64,000 nucleotides of DNA from Acidimicrobiaceae bacterium (GTDB taxonomy: Bacteria > Actinomycetota > Acidimicrobiia > Acidimicrobiales > Acidimicrobiaceae), in the NCBI GenBank assembly GCA_013044385.1, contig JABEUN010000079.1, positions 21,735-85,734 of the forward strand, written 5' to 3'. The notes under the pieces are model-generated. The model ran no database searches. It was not told the DNA's origin and saw only the letters and a list, made by a program, of their open reading frames with translations. This document shows, piece after piece, positions 36,430 through 46,098 of this stretch. A program made the position numbers and the translations under genes. The stretch's first letter is position 1. Each line of letters starts with the position of its first letter.

Positions 36430-37150
36430 CTGGATGGACCTTGACAGTTTCCTTCTAGAGGTTCGGATTGATCCGGCTGTTTGGGAACTGCGCCCCGATT
36501 ACCGAGCATTGTTGGTAGTGGCCGACGGCATAATCTCAGGCCAGGGCGATCACCACGTTGAAGAACTTCTCCACGACGCCGAAGACCGGGCCAGAGACGC
36601 CCTCGCTGACCGACCGGTGGAGGAACTTGCTCACGTAGCAACTTGGCGTAACGCCTACAGATCCTTCGGAGCGAAGCCTCAGCGCACGCGTAACAGTCTT
36701 GAAGCCCTCTTGCGCCGTGCGGATACAGGTCTGTCTCGGATCAATCAGCTCACCGGCATCTACAATGCCATCTCGGTCATCCACCAGATTCCTCTCGGTG
36801 GTGAGGACCTGAATCGCTACGTCGGGCCACCTCGCCTTATCCGTGCCAACGGCACAGAACGATTCGACACCATCGAACAGGGAGTGGAGATCGTCGAGCA
36901 TCCCGAACCCGGTGAGGTCGTCTGGTGTGACGAAGTCGGTGTAACTTGTCGGCGCTGGAACTGGCGTCAGACCTGGCGCACACGGTTGCAGGAAGATACC
37001 ACAACGGCCCTCTTCATTCTGGATGCTCTCGAGCCCAAGACCGATGAAGCCCTTCTTGCTGCCGCCACAGACCTAATCGGTCACTTGAATCGACTTGGTC
37101 CTGACGTTCGCACGGCTAGTCGCCTGATAAGCAACCAAAAAGGGGCTTGA
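36419..37150 (+). CDS. B3/4 domain protein
   Basis: A 243-residue stand-alone B3/4 domain, the fold of the PheT editing module (ATWRNAYRSFGAKPQRTRNSLEALLRRADTG and INQLTGIYNAISVIHQIPLGGEDLNRYVG, about 75-135). Free-standing copies are often suspected of acting on amino acids or mischarged tRNA, but none of that is shown for this protein. GGAG lies five bases before ATG 36419, inside the previous gene. It is followed one base later by the PaiB-like gene. Context with an amino-acid-exporter-like protein favours an amino-acid-related role. Confidence 0.8.
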   Translation: MMPNWMDLDSFLLEVRIDPAVWELRPDYRALLVVADGIISGQGDHHVEELLHDAEDRARDALADRPVEELAHVATWRNAYRSFGAKPQRTRNSLEALLRRADTGLSRINQLTGIYNAISVIHQIPLGGEDLNRYVGPPRLIRANGTERFDTIEQGVEIVEHPEPGEVVWCDEVGVTCRRWNWRQTWRTRLQEDTTTALFILDALEPKTDEALLAAATDLIGHLNRLGPDVRTASRLISNQKGA

Positions 37151-37151
37151 G

Positions 37152-37817
37152 ATGTTGATCCACAGCTGGGACGCCGCCCTGACTGAAGATGAGTGGCGAG
37201 AATGGCTTGAGGCCACGGACCGATTCGGTATCCTCGGCGTCAACAATCGAGATCCAGCTCAGGCACCATTGATGGTGCCCACCCACTTCACAATCGCGGG
37301 TGACGAATTGCTCGTTCACCTTGCCAAACCGAACCCCATCTGGTCTCATATAGAAGCCGCCAAGGAGGTGAGGCTGGCTGTTGTCGGTGACTACGCTTAC
37401 ATCCCTTCCTATTGGCGCGCCAAGGCGGGCGGGCCCGACGAAGACGGTGTTCCGACCAGCTACTACGCCGCGGTACAGTTCAACTGTCTGCCGACGGTGA
37501 TTGACGATCCAAAGGACAAGGTTGACATTCTTTCCGCTCAGCTTGCCGATTTCCAGCCGGAAGGTAACCACGCAGAGATCGGTGTCGACAAGGAGCCCTA
37601 TGGGCGGATGTTGCCGGGACTTCGTGGACTTCGCCTACAGGTCCTGAAAGTGGATGCCAAGTTCAAGTACGACGACTCCAATCCCATCGAGCACCGCCAG
37701 CGGGTCGTTCGCTACCTTGAAGAACGCGGTCGCGGATTCGATGCCGGCGCGGCTCGCCAGCAGCAAAGACGCCTCCGCACAATCGGGGGCTGGCGCACTT
37801 TTCGCGACAACCGATGA
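37152..37817 (+). CDS. PaiB-like FMN-binding protein
   Basis: A 221-residue protein of the FMN-binding negative regulator family. The split-barrel flavin fold is visible: FGILGVNNRDPAQAPLMVPTHF (about 25-46), LLVHLAKPNPIWSHIEAA (about 53-70), and the C-terminal LRGLRLQVLKVDAKFKYDDSNP with Gln/Arg-rich tail typical of PaiB. Bacillus PaiB was first described as a negative regulator, but most members are of unknown function. The start lies one base after the B3/4 stop and the end overlaps the exporter start by four bases (ATGA). Confidence 0.85.
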   Translation: MLIHSWDAALTEDEWREWLEATDRFGILGVNNRDPAQAPLMVPTHFTIAGDELLVHLAKPNPIWSHIEAAKEVRLAVVGDYAYIPSYWRAKAGGPDEDGVPTSYYAAVQFNCLPTVIDDPKDKVDILSAQLADFQPEGNHAEIGVDKEPYGRMLPGLRGLRLQVLKVDAKFKYDDSNPIEHRQRVVRYLEERGRGFDAGAARQQQRRLRTIGGWRTFRDNR

Positions 37818-38677
37818 GGCAGGCGGTACACGGCACGGTGGTGCCCCCATGGAGCCTCGCTGTATTGGCAATGCTGTCCGTGCAGCTGTGTTCCGCGCTA
37901 TCGATGCACGAGATGACTGAGGTGGGCCCTGCGGGTGTTGCATGGTTGCGCCTTAGCATCGGTTCCATCATATTTCTGGTCCTGGTGCGCCCACCGTTAC
38001 GGGCGCTACGGGGTCGTGATCTGCCTATTGTGTTCGGACTAGGTGCGACCATTGGTCTCCAGACAATTCTCTTTTTAGCCGCCATTCAACGGATTCCGTT
38101 GGGTACCTCCGTTGCAGTCGAGTTCCTTGGCCCGATGACTGTGGCAGCGTTGCTAAGCCACCGCATGCGTGCCTTGATCTGGCCGGCTTTAGCACTGCTG
38201 GGCGTCGTTCTGCTCACTGAGCCATGGCGAGGTAACGTCAGCGTTGCCGGTCTCAGCTTCGCTGCACTCGCTGCAGTTGGGTGGGCTGTCTACATTCTCC
38301 TGACTCAGCAGTTAGGAGACCGCTTTGGTGGGCTTGGCGGGCTATCGCTAACAATCCCGATTGCTGCGATGACAGCCGCAATTATCGGCATTCCTCAGGC
38401 CGCTGGTCATCTTACCATCGGAGTCGTTGCGACGTCCGCAGGGTTAGCGGTCCTTCTCCCGGTGCTACCCTATTCTTTCGAGCTGCTCGCGCTGCGGCGT
38501 ATGACTCATCACGCCTTTGGAACCCTGATGGCCCTTGAACCGGGTTTCGCGGTGTGCATTGGGCTTTTGATTCTCCATCAACAGCCTTCCGCTTTCAAGT
38601 TGGTCGGGTTGCTGCTCGTTATTACGGCAGGCACTGCTGCTCAACTGGGAGGGTTGAGACAAGTGGCCGATACCTAG
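37814..38677 (+). CDS. EamA/RhtA-type drug/metabolite exporter
   Basis: An inner-membrane protein of 287 residues with about ten hydrophobic segments arranged as two EamA halves (for example WSLAVLAMLSVQLCSALS near the N-terminus, then GVAWLRLSIGSIIFLVLV, and a second copy after about residue 145). Pattern features FLAAIQRIPLGTSVAVEFLGP and a closing LEPGFAVCIGLLILHQQPS match the RhtA branch, which exports threonine/homoserine and related amino acids. Its ATG overlaps the PaiB-like stop (ATGA), making it the last gene of the regulator-led operon. Confidence 0.88.
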   Translation: MRQAVHGTVVPPWSLAVLAMLSVQLCSALSMHEMTEVGPAGVAWLRLSIGSIIFLVLVRPPLRALRGRDLPIVFGLGATIGLQTILFLAAIQRIPLGTSVAVEFLGPMTVAALLSHRMRALIWPALALLGVVLLTEPWRGNVSVAGLSFAALAAVGWAVYILLTQQLGDRFGGLGGLSLTIPIAAMTAAIIGIPQAAGHLTIGVVATSAGLAVLLPVLPYSFELLALRRMTHHAFGTLMALEPGFAVCIGLLILHQQPSAFKLVGLLLVITAGTAAQLGGLRQVADT

Positions 38678-39103
38678 GTGAGCAATCTCTGATCCGATAT
38701 GATTGGGGACGACAGTTGTATCGCCGTTATCGAGTTTCGGTAGGGATTGGCCTGAATTGGGATCGAACCTACCTCCACGAATTGGAATCAGCGTAAGCAA
38801 GAGCAACCGGGGTCTTTTAGGTACGGCTCATGAAGCCGATACCGCCCGGAGGTCCTCCTGGGGCCTGTCTACCGACCATCAGCAGTACAAGGTGACGCTG
38901 GATCGGACTCGCGCTATCGATTGTTGGGAGGAGACTGGCGATCGCAACTGTTGGATTCTTGGTCCACGTTGACATATGCTTGCCAGAGATCATCGCCACC
39001 GCGACGAAACCCCAGTCATAGTACGACAGACGTTCTGTTTTGGCGGTTGACGCGGACGGTCCTACCCCCGCGCTAGCTCAGCTTCAAGCTCAGAACCATA
39101 GCT
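38678..39103. other. Intergenic region between the exporter and ridA
   Basis: About 425 bases between two convergently read genes. Short plus-strand frames have no ribosome sites and unlikely composition. I see no tRNA, repeat or clear terminator. Confidence 0.4.
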
Positions 39104-39487
39104 CTAAGGCAGGATAGCGTCTGCCTCAATTTCTACCAGCAGCGCCGGGTCGATGAGTTTACTCACTTCTACCATCGAAGAGGCTGGCCGGATGGCGCTA
39201 AACACTTCGCCATGGGCATAACCGAATTCCTGCCAGCGGGAGATATTCGTCACATAGATGCGAGTACGGACGACATGTTCCACCCCTTCTCCCAGTTCCT
39301 CTAGAGCAACAGTGATTCGACGTAATACCTCGCGGGTTTGTTCGCCGATATCGTTCCCGCCGATCACTCCGCCCTCAATGGCAGCTGTCGTGCCCGCGAC
39401 CATAATCCAATCCCCGACTTTTACAGCCCTAGAGTAACCCACCATGGGTTCCCATTTGGCTCCTGATGATAACAGTCGCCGCTCCAT
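39104..39487 (-). CDS. RidA/YjgF family enamine/imine deaminase
   Basis: A 127-residue RidA-type protein starting MERRLLSSGAKWEP. The conserved arginine of RTRIYVTNISRW (about 85-96) and the C-terminal VEIEADAILP are typical, as is VGDWIMVAGTT (about 25-35). RidA proteins hydrolyse reactive enamines formed by PLP enzymes such as threonine dehydratase. ATG 39487 follows GGAGG by four bases; GTG 39490 is also possible. It is convergent with the exporter operon, whose amino-acid theme it shares. Confidence 0.85.
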   Translation of the reverse strand: MERRLLSSGAKWEPMVGYSRAVKVGDWIMVAGTTAAIEGGVIGGNDIGEQTREVLRRITVALEELGEGVEHVVRTRIYVTNISRWQEFGYAHGEVFSAIRPASSMVEVSKLIDPALLVEIEADAILP

Positions 39488-39852
39488 CACCCCTCCGTCC
39501 TGCACCGGCCCGTCTACTGATGCCGTGCATGCCCCGTGTTGGCTATCTCCCCCAGGTTAACGAGGTCGTCAGTGTCTTTCTGTAGGGCAATAATATTGAG
39601 GTAATAGAGACAACAATCAAATCTTCCTGGCAATCTAGGCGGCACATTTCGCTCATTCCGGACGCCTAATCTGCGAATTTTCGGGCAGTCTGAGACAAAG
39701 AGCATTCATGCGGCCATCGAGCACCGCGTCTAACCCTACCTCTCCTCCCTTTTGGTTACTGGTCCTGGTCGTTAACTCACCGTTCTTATCCTCGCCGGCC
39801 TAATGAGCGGGGTCAGGTTCCCCCTGCAACTCGTCAGGCTAGGATACCTGAA
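39488..39852. other. Intergenic region between ridA and the relaxase remnant
   Basis: About 365 bases. A 63-codon minus-strand frame (39514-39705) has no ribosome site and no recognisable sequence. Nothing else is supported. The border of the accessory region probably lies here. Confidence 0.35.
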
Positions 39853-40787
39853 CTATCGACCTGTCACCTTCGTAACTGATACTTCAGCTACCTGATTGAC
39901 GACACTGGGGTTGTCAGATGTTTCATTGGCAATCTCCCCACAAACGAGCCTGACAGCAGCCCTCGCTGCCACCCGCGCCCGCCTCCTCTGCCCAAGCTGT
40001 TCGATGCTATCGACGTTTGACTCATTGCCGATGACCGTGTTACCGGTGATGTTCCACCGCTCCCGATAGGCTGCAATCGTCGCGACATTTGCCAGCCACG
40101 CTGCTTGGCGTGTTGGATCTGATGGCACCTGCCCGAGGTGTTGTATCCAATTGGCCCTCTCCTCTATCGCCCGCTCGGCGAGTGCGATCGCACGTTGCTC
40201 GATTGCACGCTCACGCTCTATGAGAGCTTGGCCAAGGTCTGGATCGGTTACCTCGGTCGCTCTTGGGATGAGTCCTGCGATGAGGTTGGTTGCCCCGATC
40301 CGTCTGCTGCCATGCTTGTGGGTCCAACTCGCTACTCGGTTAGCTAACACCGCCGCTAGGTCATCGGCATCATCGAGTTGGCGTGCTGTAACGAGTGTTG
40401 GGAAGTCATCGTCGATGTCAATCCCACGTGCCTTTGCACCTCGAAGCGCTGAGAGCAGTGGTCCATATGCTGAGCTCTCTCGGATCTGTTCTAGGTGTTC
40501 ATCCGTTAGACCCGATCGCGCAAGTAAGTCGTTCCACCGCTCCTCCTCGGCGATTCTTGCGATGGTCTCATACTCCCCATGGAGCCGAATGATCCCCTCG
40601 ACTTCCTCGTGTTCTATCCGGATCATCTCATGGGCTCCCATCTCTGATCCTTGATTGGCAAGACAGGTGATAAGGAGCTGGTGAGCAGATTGTACTTCGG
40701 TCGTCCCCTCATGTGCAGTCGCGGGATCTGGGTCATAATGGGTATCGACATAGAGGAGGTTGGCCTCTCTCCCTCTCGTAGCTGCAA
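39853..40787 (-). pseudogene. C-terminal remnant of a MobF/TraA-type conjugative relaxase-helicase
   Basis: An in-frame reading of about 310 residues matches only the C-terminal end of MobF relaxase/helicases. It opens with the helicase-motif-VI-like TRGREANLLYVDTHYDPDP, continues through LSAL and GIDIDDDFPTLV to the charged helical tail RERAIEQRAIALAERAIEE and NWIQHLG, and then AAYRERWNITG. The relaxase and Walker parts are missing. A start codon (ATG 40641) exists inside it, so a 262-residue tail protein could be made. The upstream end abuts a truncated cupin gene in another frame, so a deletion joined the two. It marks this region as former conjugative DNA. Confidence 0.7.
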
Positions 40788-40919
40788 GGGGCTAAAATGC
40801 ACGGCTCCAACGTTGAGATGCGACGGTTCTTTTCCACGGACGATGCCGTCGATGTACACGTCTCCCGTGAACCAATCGGTGGGACCCTTTGCGGTTGCTT
40901 GCTTCTTTTGTACTTCCAT
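40788..40919 (-). pseudogene. Truncated cupin-domain gene (first 44 codons)
   Basis: Starts ATG 40919 and reads MEVQKKQATAKGPTDWFTGD through LNVGAVHFSP, the usual opening of small single-domain cupins that normally continue with a histidine-bearing barrel strand (G-A-R-T-x-W-H). After FSP (near 40788) similarity ends and the frame runs into relaxase DNA until 40623. The metal-binding histidines are therefore lost. It sits 33 bases downstream of the ADH stop on the same strand and was probably the second gene of that operon. Confidence 0.65.
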
Positions 40920-40952
40920 GTGAATGCTCTCCTTCTCGTCGTTCGTAATGTG

Positions 40953-41987
40953 TCAAGGCCGGACGAGCACCTTGAGCGCCGTCCGGTCAGCCATGGCCTT
41001 GTATCCGTCAGAGACATCGTCGAGGTTGACCGTCAGGTCGAATACAAGCCCCGGTTCAATCGTGCCGTCGAGCACGTCCTGGAGCAGTTCGTCGATGTAG
41101 GCCCGAGCTGGGGCGACGCCACCGGTGAGGGTGAAGTTTCGAAGGAACACGCCAAAATCCATCGGCACCTCGGCGTACTGCGGGGCTCCGACTCGACTGA
41201 CGACGCCACCATCACGGACTACGCCAAAGGCAGTCTCGATGGCGTCCTTCAGGCCGACGCATTCGAGCACCCGATGCGTGCCGCCGCCACCGGTCAACTG
41301 TCGTACCTTCTCGATACCCTCCTCACCTCGTTCGGCGACGACATCGGTCGCACCGAAACGGATACCGAGGTCCGTCCGGTCCTTGTGCCGACCCATGAGA
41401 ATGACCCGCTCAGCGCCGAGGCGCTTCGCCGAGAGCACTGCTGAAAGCCCGACTGCGCCATCGCCAATTACGGTGACCGTGGTGCTGTGGGTGACGCCTG
41501 CGGTGTGCGCACAGTGGTATCCCGTCGGGAACACGTCCGAGAGGGAGAGCAACGATGGAAGCAATGCGGAGTCTTCGCTGACTGGGAGTTTCACGAGCGT
41601 CCCTTGCGCCTGGGGAACTCGCACCGCTTCTCCTTGGCCGCCGTCGATGCCGTTCCGTGCCCACAATCCGCCATGCCGACAGGACGTCTGGAGTCCTTCT
41701 TGGCAGAAGTCGCAGGTATTGTCACTCCATACAAACGGGGCGACGACTAGATCACCTCTCGTGAGGCCGGACACATCAGAGCCGGTATCTTCGATGACGC
41801 CGATGAACTCGTGGCCAATACGCTGACCATGCTCAGATGCAGCCATCGACCGGTACGGCCAGAGGTCGCTCCCGCAGATGCACGCACTGACGACCCGGAC
41901 AAGGGCGTCCGTTGTGTCCTGGATCTGGGGGTCCGGGACGGTCTCGACCCGGACGTCTCCCGCACCGTGGATGATCGTTGCTTTCAT
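40953..41987 (-). CDS. Zinc-dependent alcohol dehydrogenase (MDR superfamily)
   Basis: A 344-residue medium-chain dehydrogenase. Catalytic zinc ligands lie in CICGSDLWPYR (Cys, about 36) and RIGHEFIGVIED (His, about 57). The structural-zinc loop appears reduced: CDFCQEGLQTSC retains three cysteines. The nucleotide fold is VTVIGDGAVGLSAVLSAKRLG (about 165-185). ATG 41987 follows AAGGAG, and the frame upstream is not needed. It reads toward the broken cupin gene and away from the XRE regulator's 3' end, and is likely part of the same oxidoreductase set. Substrate unknown. Confidence 0.87.
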   Translation of the reverse strand: MKATIIHGAGDVRVETVPDPQIQDTTDALVRVVSACICGSDLWPYRSMAASEHGQRIGHEFIGVIEDTGSDVSGLTRGDLVVAPFVWSDNTCDFCQEGLQTSCRHGGLWARNGIDGGQGEAVRVPQAQGTLVKLPVSEDSALLPSLLSLSDVFPTGYHCAHTAGVTHSTTVTVIGDGAVGLSAVLSAKRLGAERVILMGRHKDRTDLGIRFGATDVVAERGEEGIEKVRQLTGGGGTHRVLECVGLKDAIETAFGVVRDGGVVSRVGAPQYAEVPMDFGVFLRNFTLTGGVAPARAYIDELLQDVLDGTIEPGLVFDLTVNLDDVSDGYKAMADRTALKVLVRP

Positions 41988-42081
41988 GAGAACTCCTTCT
42001 GTGTCGTTCCGTTGTCTCACATCGACGTTGGGGCGCGAACCTCAAGAATCCGTTCGATTCTTCATTGCGTTGGTTGCTCGG

Positions 42082-43005
42082 TTACTTCGGCGAGTCCACT
42101 CCATGGGGTGGACTCACGGCGGAGTCGGTCGCACTCTGTGCAGCATTTCGGCCCGCTTCGTCCACGGTGGCTGACCAACTCGCTAAGAGGTTGAGTGCGT
42201 CTTGAGAGGGTGACCCCGGCTCTGCCGTATAAACGAGAACGGTCAAGTCTTCACCAGGAAGCTCCATCGCCTCGTATAACAGGTCAAGGGCTCCAACGAC
42301 AGGGTGATGGAGTTGCTTTCGCCCGGTGCGGTGGAAGCGCACGTTGTGTGCAGCCCACCGGGTTCGGAACGTTTCGCTCCTCGTCGACAATTCACCGATG
42401 AGGTCGGTGAGCGCCTTGTCGTATGGATTTCTCCCCGCTTCGGAACGGAGCATGGCCACAATGTCGTCGGCTGCTCGCTCCCAATCCCCGAAGAACTCTT
42501 TGGAGCGTGGGTTGAGGAAGACGAACCGTGCGTTGTTCGCAGGGCGGATGGGATCGGTCAGCATCTCCGAATAGAGAGCGAAGCCGAGCTGGTTTGCAGC
42601 AAGGAGGTCATGTCGGGCATTCCTGACCCAGGCCGGGGCACCGACCATGGCATCGAGTATGCGTTGGACACTTGGTCGGACACGCTGGCTGGCGGCTTTC
42701 CTGCGGCGTAAACCGCCGCTCTCGTTGGCGGCTCGGGCGAGATCGAAGAGATGCGTCCGTTCGGCATCGTCAAGCTGGAGCGCACGGGCGAGCGAGTCGA
42801 GCACTTCCTCAGAGGCACCCTGCAAGTTCCCTCGCTCCAGGCGGGTGTAGTAGTCCACGCTCACGCCCGCCAGCATCGCAACCTCCTCCCGGCGTAGCCC
42901 AGGCACTCGCCGGTGGGTTCCGTACGCAGGGAGACCCGCCTCCTCCGGGCGAAGGTGTGCCCGCCGGGAGGTCAAGAACTCTCGAATCTCAGTCTTGCCG
43001 TCCAT
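42082..43005 (-). CDS. XRE-family regulator with MmyB-like ligand-binding domain
   Basis: A 307-residue regulator. The N-terminal helix-turn-helix includes RVPGLRREEVAMLAGVSVDYYTRLERG (about 33-60). The larger MmyB-like domain follows (PAWVRNARHDLLAANQLGFALYSEM, FVFLNPRSKEFFGDWERAA, DLLYEAMELPGEDLTVLVYTAEPGS), a PAS-like fold thought to bind small molecules. ATG 43005 (MDGKTEIREFL) matches the family start; GTG 43026 is an alternative. It diverges from the SDR gene at 43174 across about 170 bases, which must contain promoters for both. Regulation of the neighbouring reductases is likely. Confidence 0.88.
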   Translation of the reverse strand: MDGKTEIREFLTSRRAHLRPEEAGLPAYGTHRRVPGLRREEVAMLAGVSVDYYTRLERGNLQGASEEVLDSLARALQLDDAERTHLFDLARAANESGGLRRRKAASQRVRPSVQRILDAMVGAPAWVRNARHDLLAANQLGFALYSEMLTDPIRPANNARFVFLNPRSKEFFGDWERAADDIVAMLRSEAGRNPYDKALTDLIGELSTRSETFRTRWAAHNVRFHRTGRKQLHHPVVGALDLLYEAMELPGEDLTVLVYTAEPGSPSQDALNLLASWSATVDEAGRNAAQSATDSAVSPPHGVDSPK

Positions 43006-43173
43006 ACTCCCAGTGTACGTCCCCACTCGAGAATGAGGGAGGGCCTGTCAGTACCTGTATCACCAGGGACTTCCTCATCCGGCACGTACGTCGTTCAATG
43101 GAGATATCGTAAGTATTCGTGGTCAGGACAACGTGAGCCTGTGCTTCGTCGCTTCCACAAGAAGGAGTTCACT

Positions 43174-43998
43174 ATGAGTGATATCATTGTCGTTATCGGA
43201 GCCGGATCGATCGGTCAGGCCATCGCCCGGCGGGTGAGTGCCGGAAAGCATGTCGTGCTCGCAGACCTCCGCATTGAGAACGCCGAAGCCGCTGCCGAGG
43301 TGATGCGGGATGCCGGGTTCGCGGTGAGCACCGCAACCGTTGACGTGTCGTCGCGGGAGTCCGTGCAGGCTCTCGTCACAGAAGCCACCAGCTTCGGCGA
43401 CATCACCGGACTCATTCATGCAGCAGGCGTCTCACCGAGCCAAGCCTCTCCGGCGACAATCCTGACTGTTGACCTCTATGGGACGGCACTCGTCCTAGAG
43501 AAGTTCGGTGACGTCATCGCTCCCGGTGGTTCCGGTGTCGTCATCGCATCTCAATCAGGCCACCGTCTCGGTGCCCTTACCCAGGAGCAGAACTCCGCAC
43601 TTGCGACGACTCCCGTCGAGGAACTTCTGACACTCCCCTTCCTCCAGCCCAGCAAGGTAACCGACTCGCTGAACGCCTACCAACTCGCCAAGCGAGGAAA
43701 CTCGCTTCGAGTCATGGCTGAAGCCGTCCGCTGGGGCAAGCGTGGCGCACGAATCAACACGATCTCTCCTGGCATCATCTTCACTCCCCTCGCCCGAGAC
43801 GAGCTAACCGGCCCTCGTGGAGAGGGCTACCGTCGGATGATCGATCTCTGCCCAGCTGGACGGGGCGGGACTCCCGACGAGGTCGGAACTGTCGGAGCAC
43901 TCCTCTTGGGACCTGACGGTGCCTTCATCACCGGCAGCGACTTCCTCATGGACGGCGGAGTCACTGCGTCCTACTTCTATGGCGAACTTGCAGAATAG
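43174..43998 (+). CDS. Short-chain dehydrogenase/reductase
   Basis: An SDR of 274 residues starting MSDIIVVIGAGSIGQAIARR. The glycine motif is GAGSIGQ; HAAGVSP replaces the usual NNAG. The catalytic Ser lies in VVIASQSGHR (about 125) and Tyr/Lys in NAYQLAKRGNSLR (about 165-177). AAGGAG precedes the ATG. Fifteen bases separate it from the aldo/keto reductase that follows. This and the next two genes form one oxidoreductase operon divergent from the XRE regulator. Confidence 0.85.
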   Translation: MSDIIVVIGAGSIGQAIARRVSAGKHVVLADLRIENAEAAAEVMRDAGFAVSTATVDVSSRESVQALVTEATSFGDITGLIHAAGVSPSQASPATILTVDLYGTALVLEKFGDVIAPGGSGVVIASQSGHRLGALTQEQNSALATTPVEELLTLPFLQPSKVTDSLNAYQLAKRGNSLRVMAEAVRWGKRGARINTISPGIIFTPLARDELTGPRGEGYRRMIDLCPAGRGGTPDEVGTVGALLLGPDGAFITGSDFLMDGGVTASYFYGELAE

Positions 43999-44012
43999 AG
44001 AAACGGAGAATC

Positions 44013-44891
44013 ATGGAACCGATCATGCTCAACAACGGCGTCGAGTTACCCAGACTTGGTCTCGGTGTCTTTCAGACGCCACCCGACGAGACCCGTGACG
44101 CAGTGAACGCTGCGCTCAGCACGGGATATCGGCATATCGATACCGCAGCGGCCTACGGCAACGAACGGCAAGTCGGCGAAGCGGTGCACCATTCTGACCT
44201 GAATCGATCCGAGGTCTTCCTGGAGACCAAAATTTGGATCAGCGACTACGGATACGACGAGACGCTGCACGGTTTCGAGAAGAGTGCTCGGAAACTCGGT
44301 GTCGATCAGATCGATCTCCTGATCCTGCACCAGGCGCTTCCGTCGGCCTTTGAGCGGACTCTTGAGGCGTACCGTGCTCTGGAGACGCTCCTCGCTGACG
44401 GCAAGGTACGTGCCATCGGAGTCAGCAATTTCATGGTCGAGCACCTCACGAAACTTCTCAACGTTGCGACGGTCGTCCCAGCGGTCAACCAGATTGAGTG
44501 TCATCCGTACTTTCCTCAGCCTGCGGTCCAAGTCTTCAACGCCGAGCACGGCATCGTCACCCAGGCGTGGTCGCCGATCGGGGGAATCACGTTCTACCGG
44601 GATGGAAGCCAGGGCAGCACGCTTGACGATCCCGTGATCGGTGGCATTGCCGAGACCCATGACAAGACCCCTGCCCAAGTCATGCTGCGCTGGGGTCTGC
44701 AACACGGTCGATCTGTGATTCCCAAGTCCACCAAGCCAAGCCGGATCGCCGAAAACTTCGACGTGTTCGACTTCGAACTGAGTCCAGATGAGCTGACCGC
44801 CATCGATGGACTGGACACGGGACATCGTGGTGGCCCTGAACCGGACGCAGTAACCCTTGAGGGTTTCGGGCGGACGATCCCTGAAGATTGA
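44013..44891 (+). CDS. Aldo/keto reductase (AKR5-like)
   Basis: A 292-residue NADPH-dependent reductase. The TIM-barrel signature [18 protein letters not shown] supplies the catalytic Asp and Tyr (about 42-59). The Lys lies in [13 protein letters not shown] and His in [10 protein letters not shown] (about 110). [20 protein letters not shown] is the C-terminal NADPH-binding signature (about 233). It resembles 2,5-diketo-gluconate reductase-type enzymes. ATG 44013 follows the SDR by 14 bases. Confidence 0.88.
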   Translation: MEPIMLNNGVELPRLGLGVFQTPPDETRDAVNAALSTGYRHIDTAAAYGNERQVGEAVHHSDLNRSEVFLETKIWISDYGYDETLHGFEKSARKLGVDQIDLLILHQALPSAFERTLEAYRALETLLADGKVRAIGVSNFMVEHLTKLLNVATVVPAVNQIECHPYFPQPAVQVFNAEHGIVTQAWSPIGGITFYRDGSQGSTLDDPVIGGIAETHDKTPAQVMLRWGLQHGRSVIPKSTKPSRIAENFDVFDFELSPDELTAIDGLDTGHRGGPEPDAVTLEGFGRTIPED

Positions 44892-44956
44892 CGGTTTTCT
44901 TGCCAAATCCGCCCATAACTAAACGCTCAACTCCAACCGACAGAAGGAACGTACGC

Positions 44957-45934
44957 ATGAAGCACATTCACCTTAGAACTCTCGACGTCGCACGCATCGG
45001 GCTCGGCACCATGGGCATGTCCATCGCCTACACCGGGGCAGGCAGCGACGACGCCGAGTCCATACGGACCATTCATCGGGCCATCGAACTTGGTGTCACC
45101 CTCATCGACACTGCTGAGATCTATGGCCCGTTCGTGAACGAGGAACTCGTTGGCGAGGCGATCAAGAACCGCCGAGACAGCGTTATCTTGGCATCGAAGT
45201 TCGGTCTCGTCTCGCATGTTGGGGGTGGTCCGTGGACTCTCGATAGCAGCCCAGCCAACATCCGAACCTCACTTGAGGGTTCCCTCAAGAGACTTGGTAC
45301 CGACCACATTGATCTGTACTACCAGCACCGAGTCGACCCGAGCATCCCCATAGAAGAGACCGTCGGCATCCTCGGCGAACTGGTGGCAGAAGGCAAAATT
45401 CGACACATCGGCCTGTCTGAGGCAGGGCCGGACACGATTCGCCGAGCCCACGCCGTCCATCCAATTACTGCCTTGCAGTCCGAGTACTCCCTGTGGACCA
45501 GGGACCCAGAATCCAAGGTCCTACCCGTGCTTCGCGAACTCGGCATCGGGTTCGTTGCATATTCTCCCCTCGGTCGGGGGTTCCTTACTGGAGCAATCCG
45601 CTCCATCGATGACTTCGATGACGATGACTCGCGCAAGACCAATCCACGCTTCACTGGCGAGAACTTCCAGCGCAACCTCCGCACGGTTGACGAGGTCAAG
45701 GCGATCGCAGCCGAGGTCGGTGCCATGCCTGCTCAGGTTGCCTTGGCCTGGGTCCTGGCTCAAGGGGACGACATCGCTCCGATCCCCGGAACCAAGCGTG
45801 TCGCCCGTGTGGAAGAGAACATCGCTGCCGACGAGATTCAGCTGACCCCCGAGCAAATCGACAAACTCACGAGTATCACCCCTGCTGCTGGCGATCACCA
45901 CACTGAGGAACAGATGAGGATGATCGAGCGATGA
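44957..45934 (+). CDS. Aldo/keto reductase (AKR11/13-like)
   Basis: A 325-residue reductase unrelated in detail to its neighbour. It shows [31 protein letters not shown] with catalytic Asp and Tyr (about 48-65), [11 protein letters not shown] (Lys about 80), the His of [10 protein letters not shown] (about 120), [16 protein letters not shown] and [17 protein letters not shown]. This pattern is shared with YajO- and AKR13-type enzymes. ATG 44957 follows AAGGAACG. It ends the operon; a frameshifted resolvase begins about 165 bases downstream. Confidence 0.88.
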   Translation: MKHIHLRTLDVARIGLGTMGMSIAYTGAGSDDAESIRTIHRAIELGVTLIDTAEIYGPFVNEELVGEAIKNRRDSVILASKFGLVSHVGGGPWTLDSSPANIRTSLEGSLKRLGTDHIDLYYQHRVDPSIPIEETVGILGELVAEGKIRHIGLSEAGPDTIRRAHAVHPITALQSEYSLWTRDPESKVLPVLRELGIGFVAYSPLGRGFLTGAIRSIDDFDDDDSRKTNPRFTGENFQRNLRTVDEVKAIAAEVGAMPAQVALAWVLAQGDDIAPIPGTKRVARVEENIAADEIQLTPEQIDKLTSITPAAGDHHTEEQMRMIER

Positions 45935-46098
45935 TCCTTTGTCTCACAAACGAGGGATTCCGAGAGGGAATGACTCCACCGACGCCGTTGTAACGATCCG
46001 AGGTCGGCGAGCATACTCATAAACCGTTCTCGTATCCTGTTCTCAGTACCTCCGGCTCTCTTACGAGTTTTGAGAGTCGGACATCTGGAGTATCCCCA

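Noticed and set aside
44046..44906. 286-codon minus-strand frame opposite the first aldo/keto reductase
   Set aside because: Shadow of a gene with an intact catalytic tetrad; no ribosome site.
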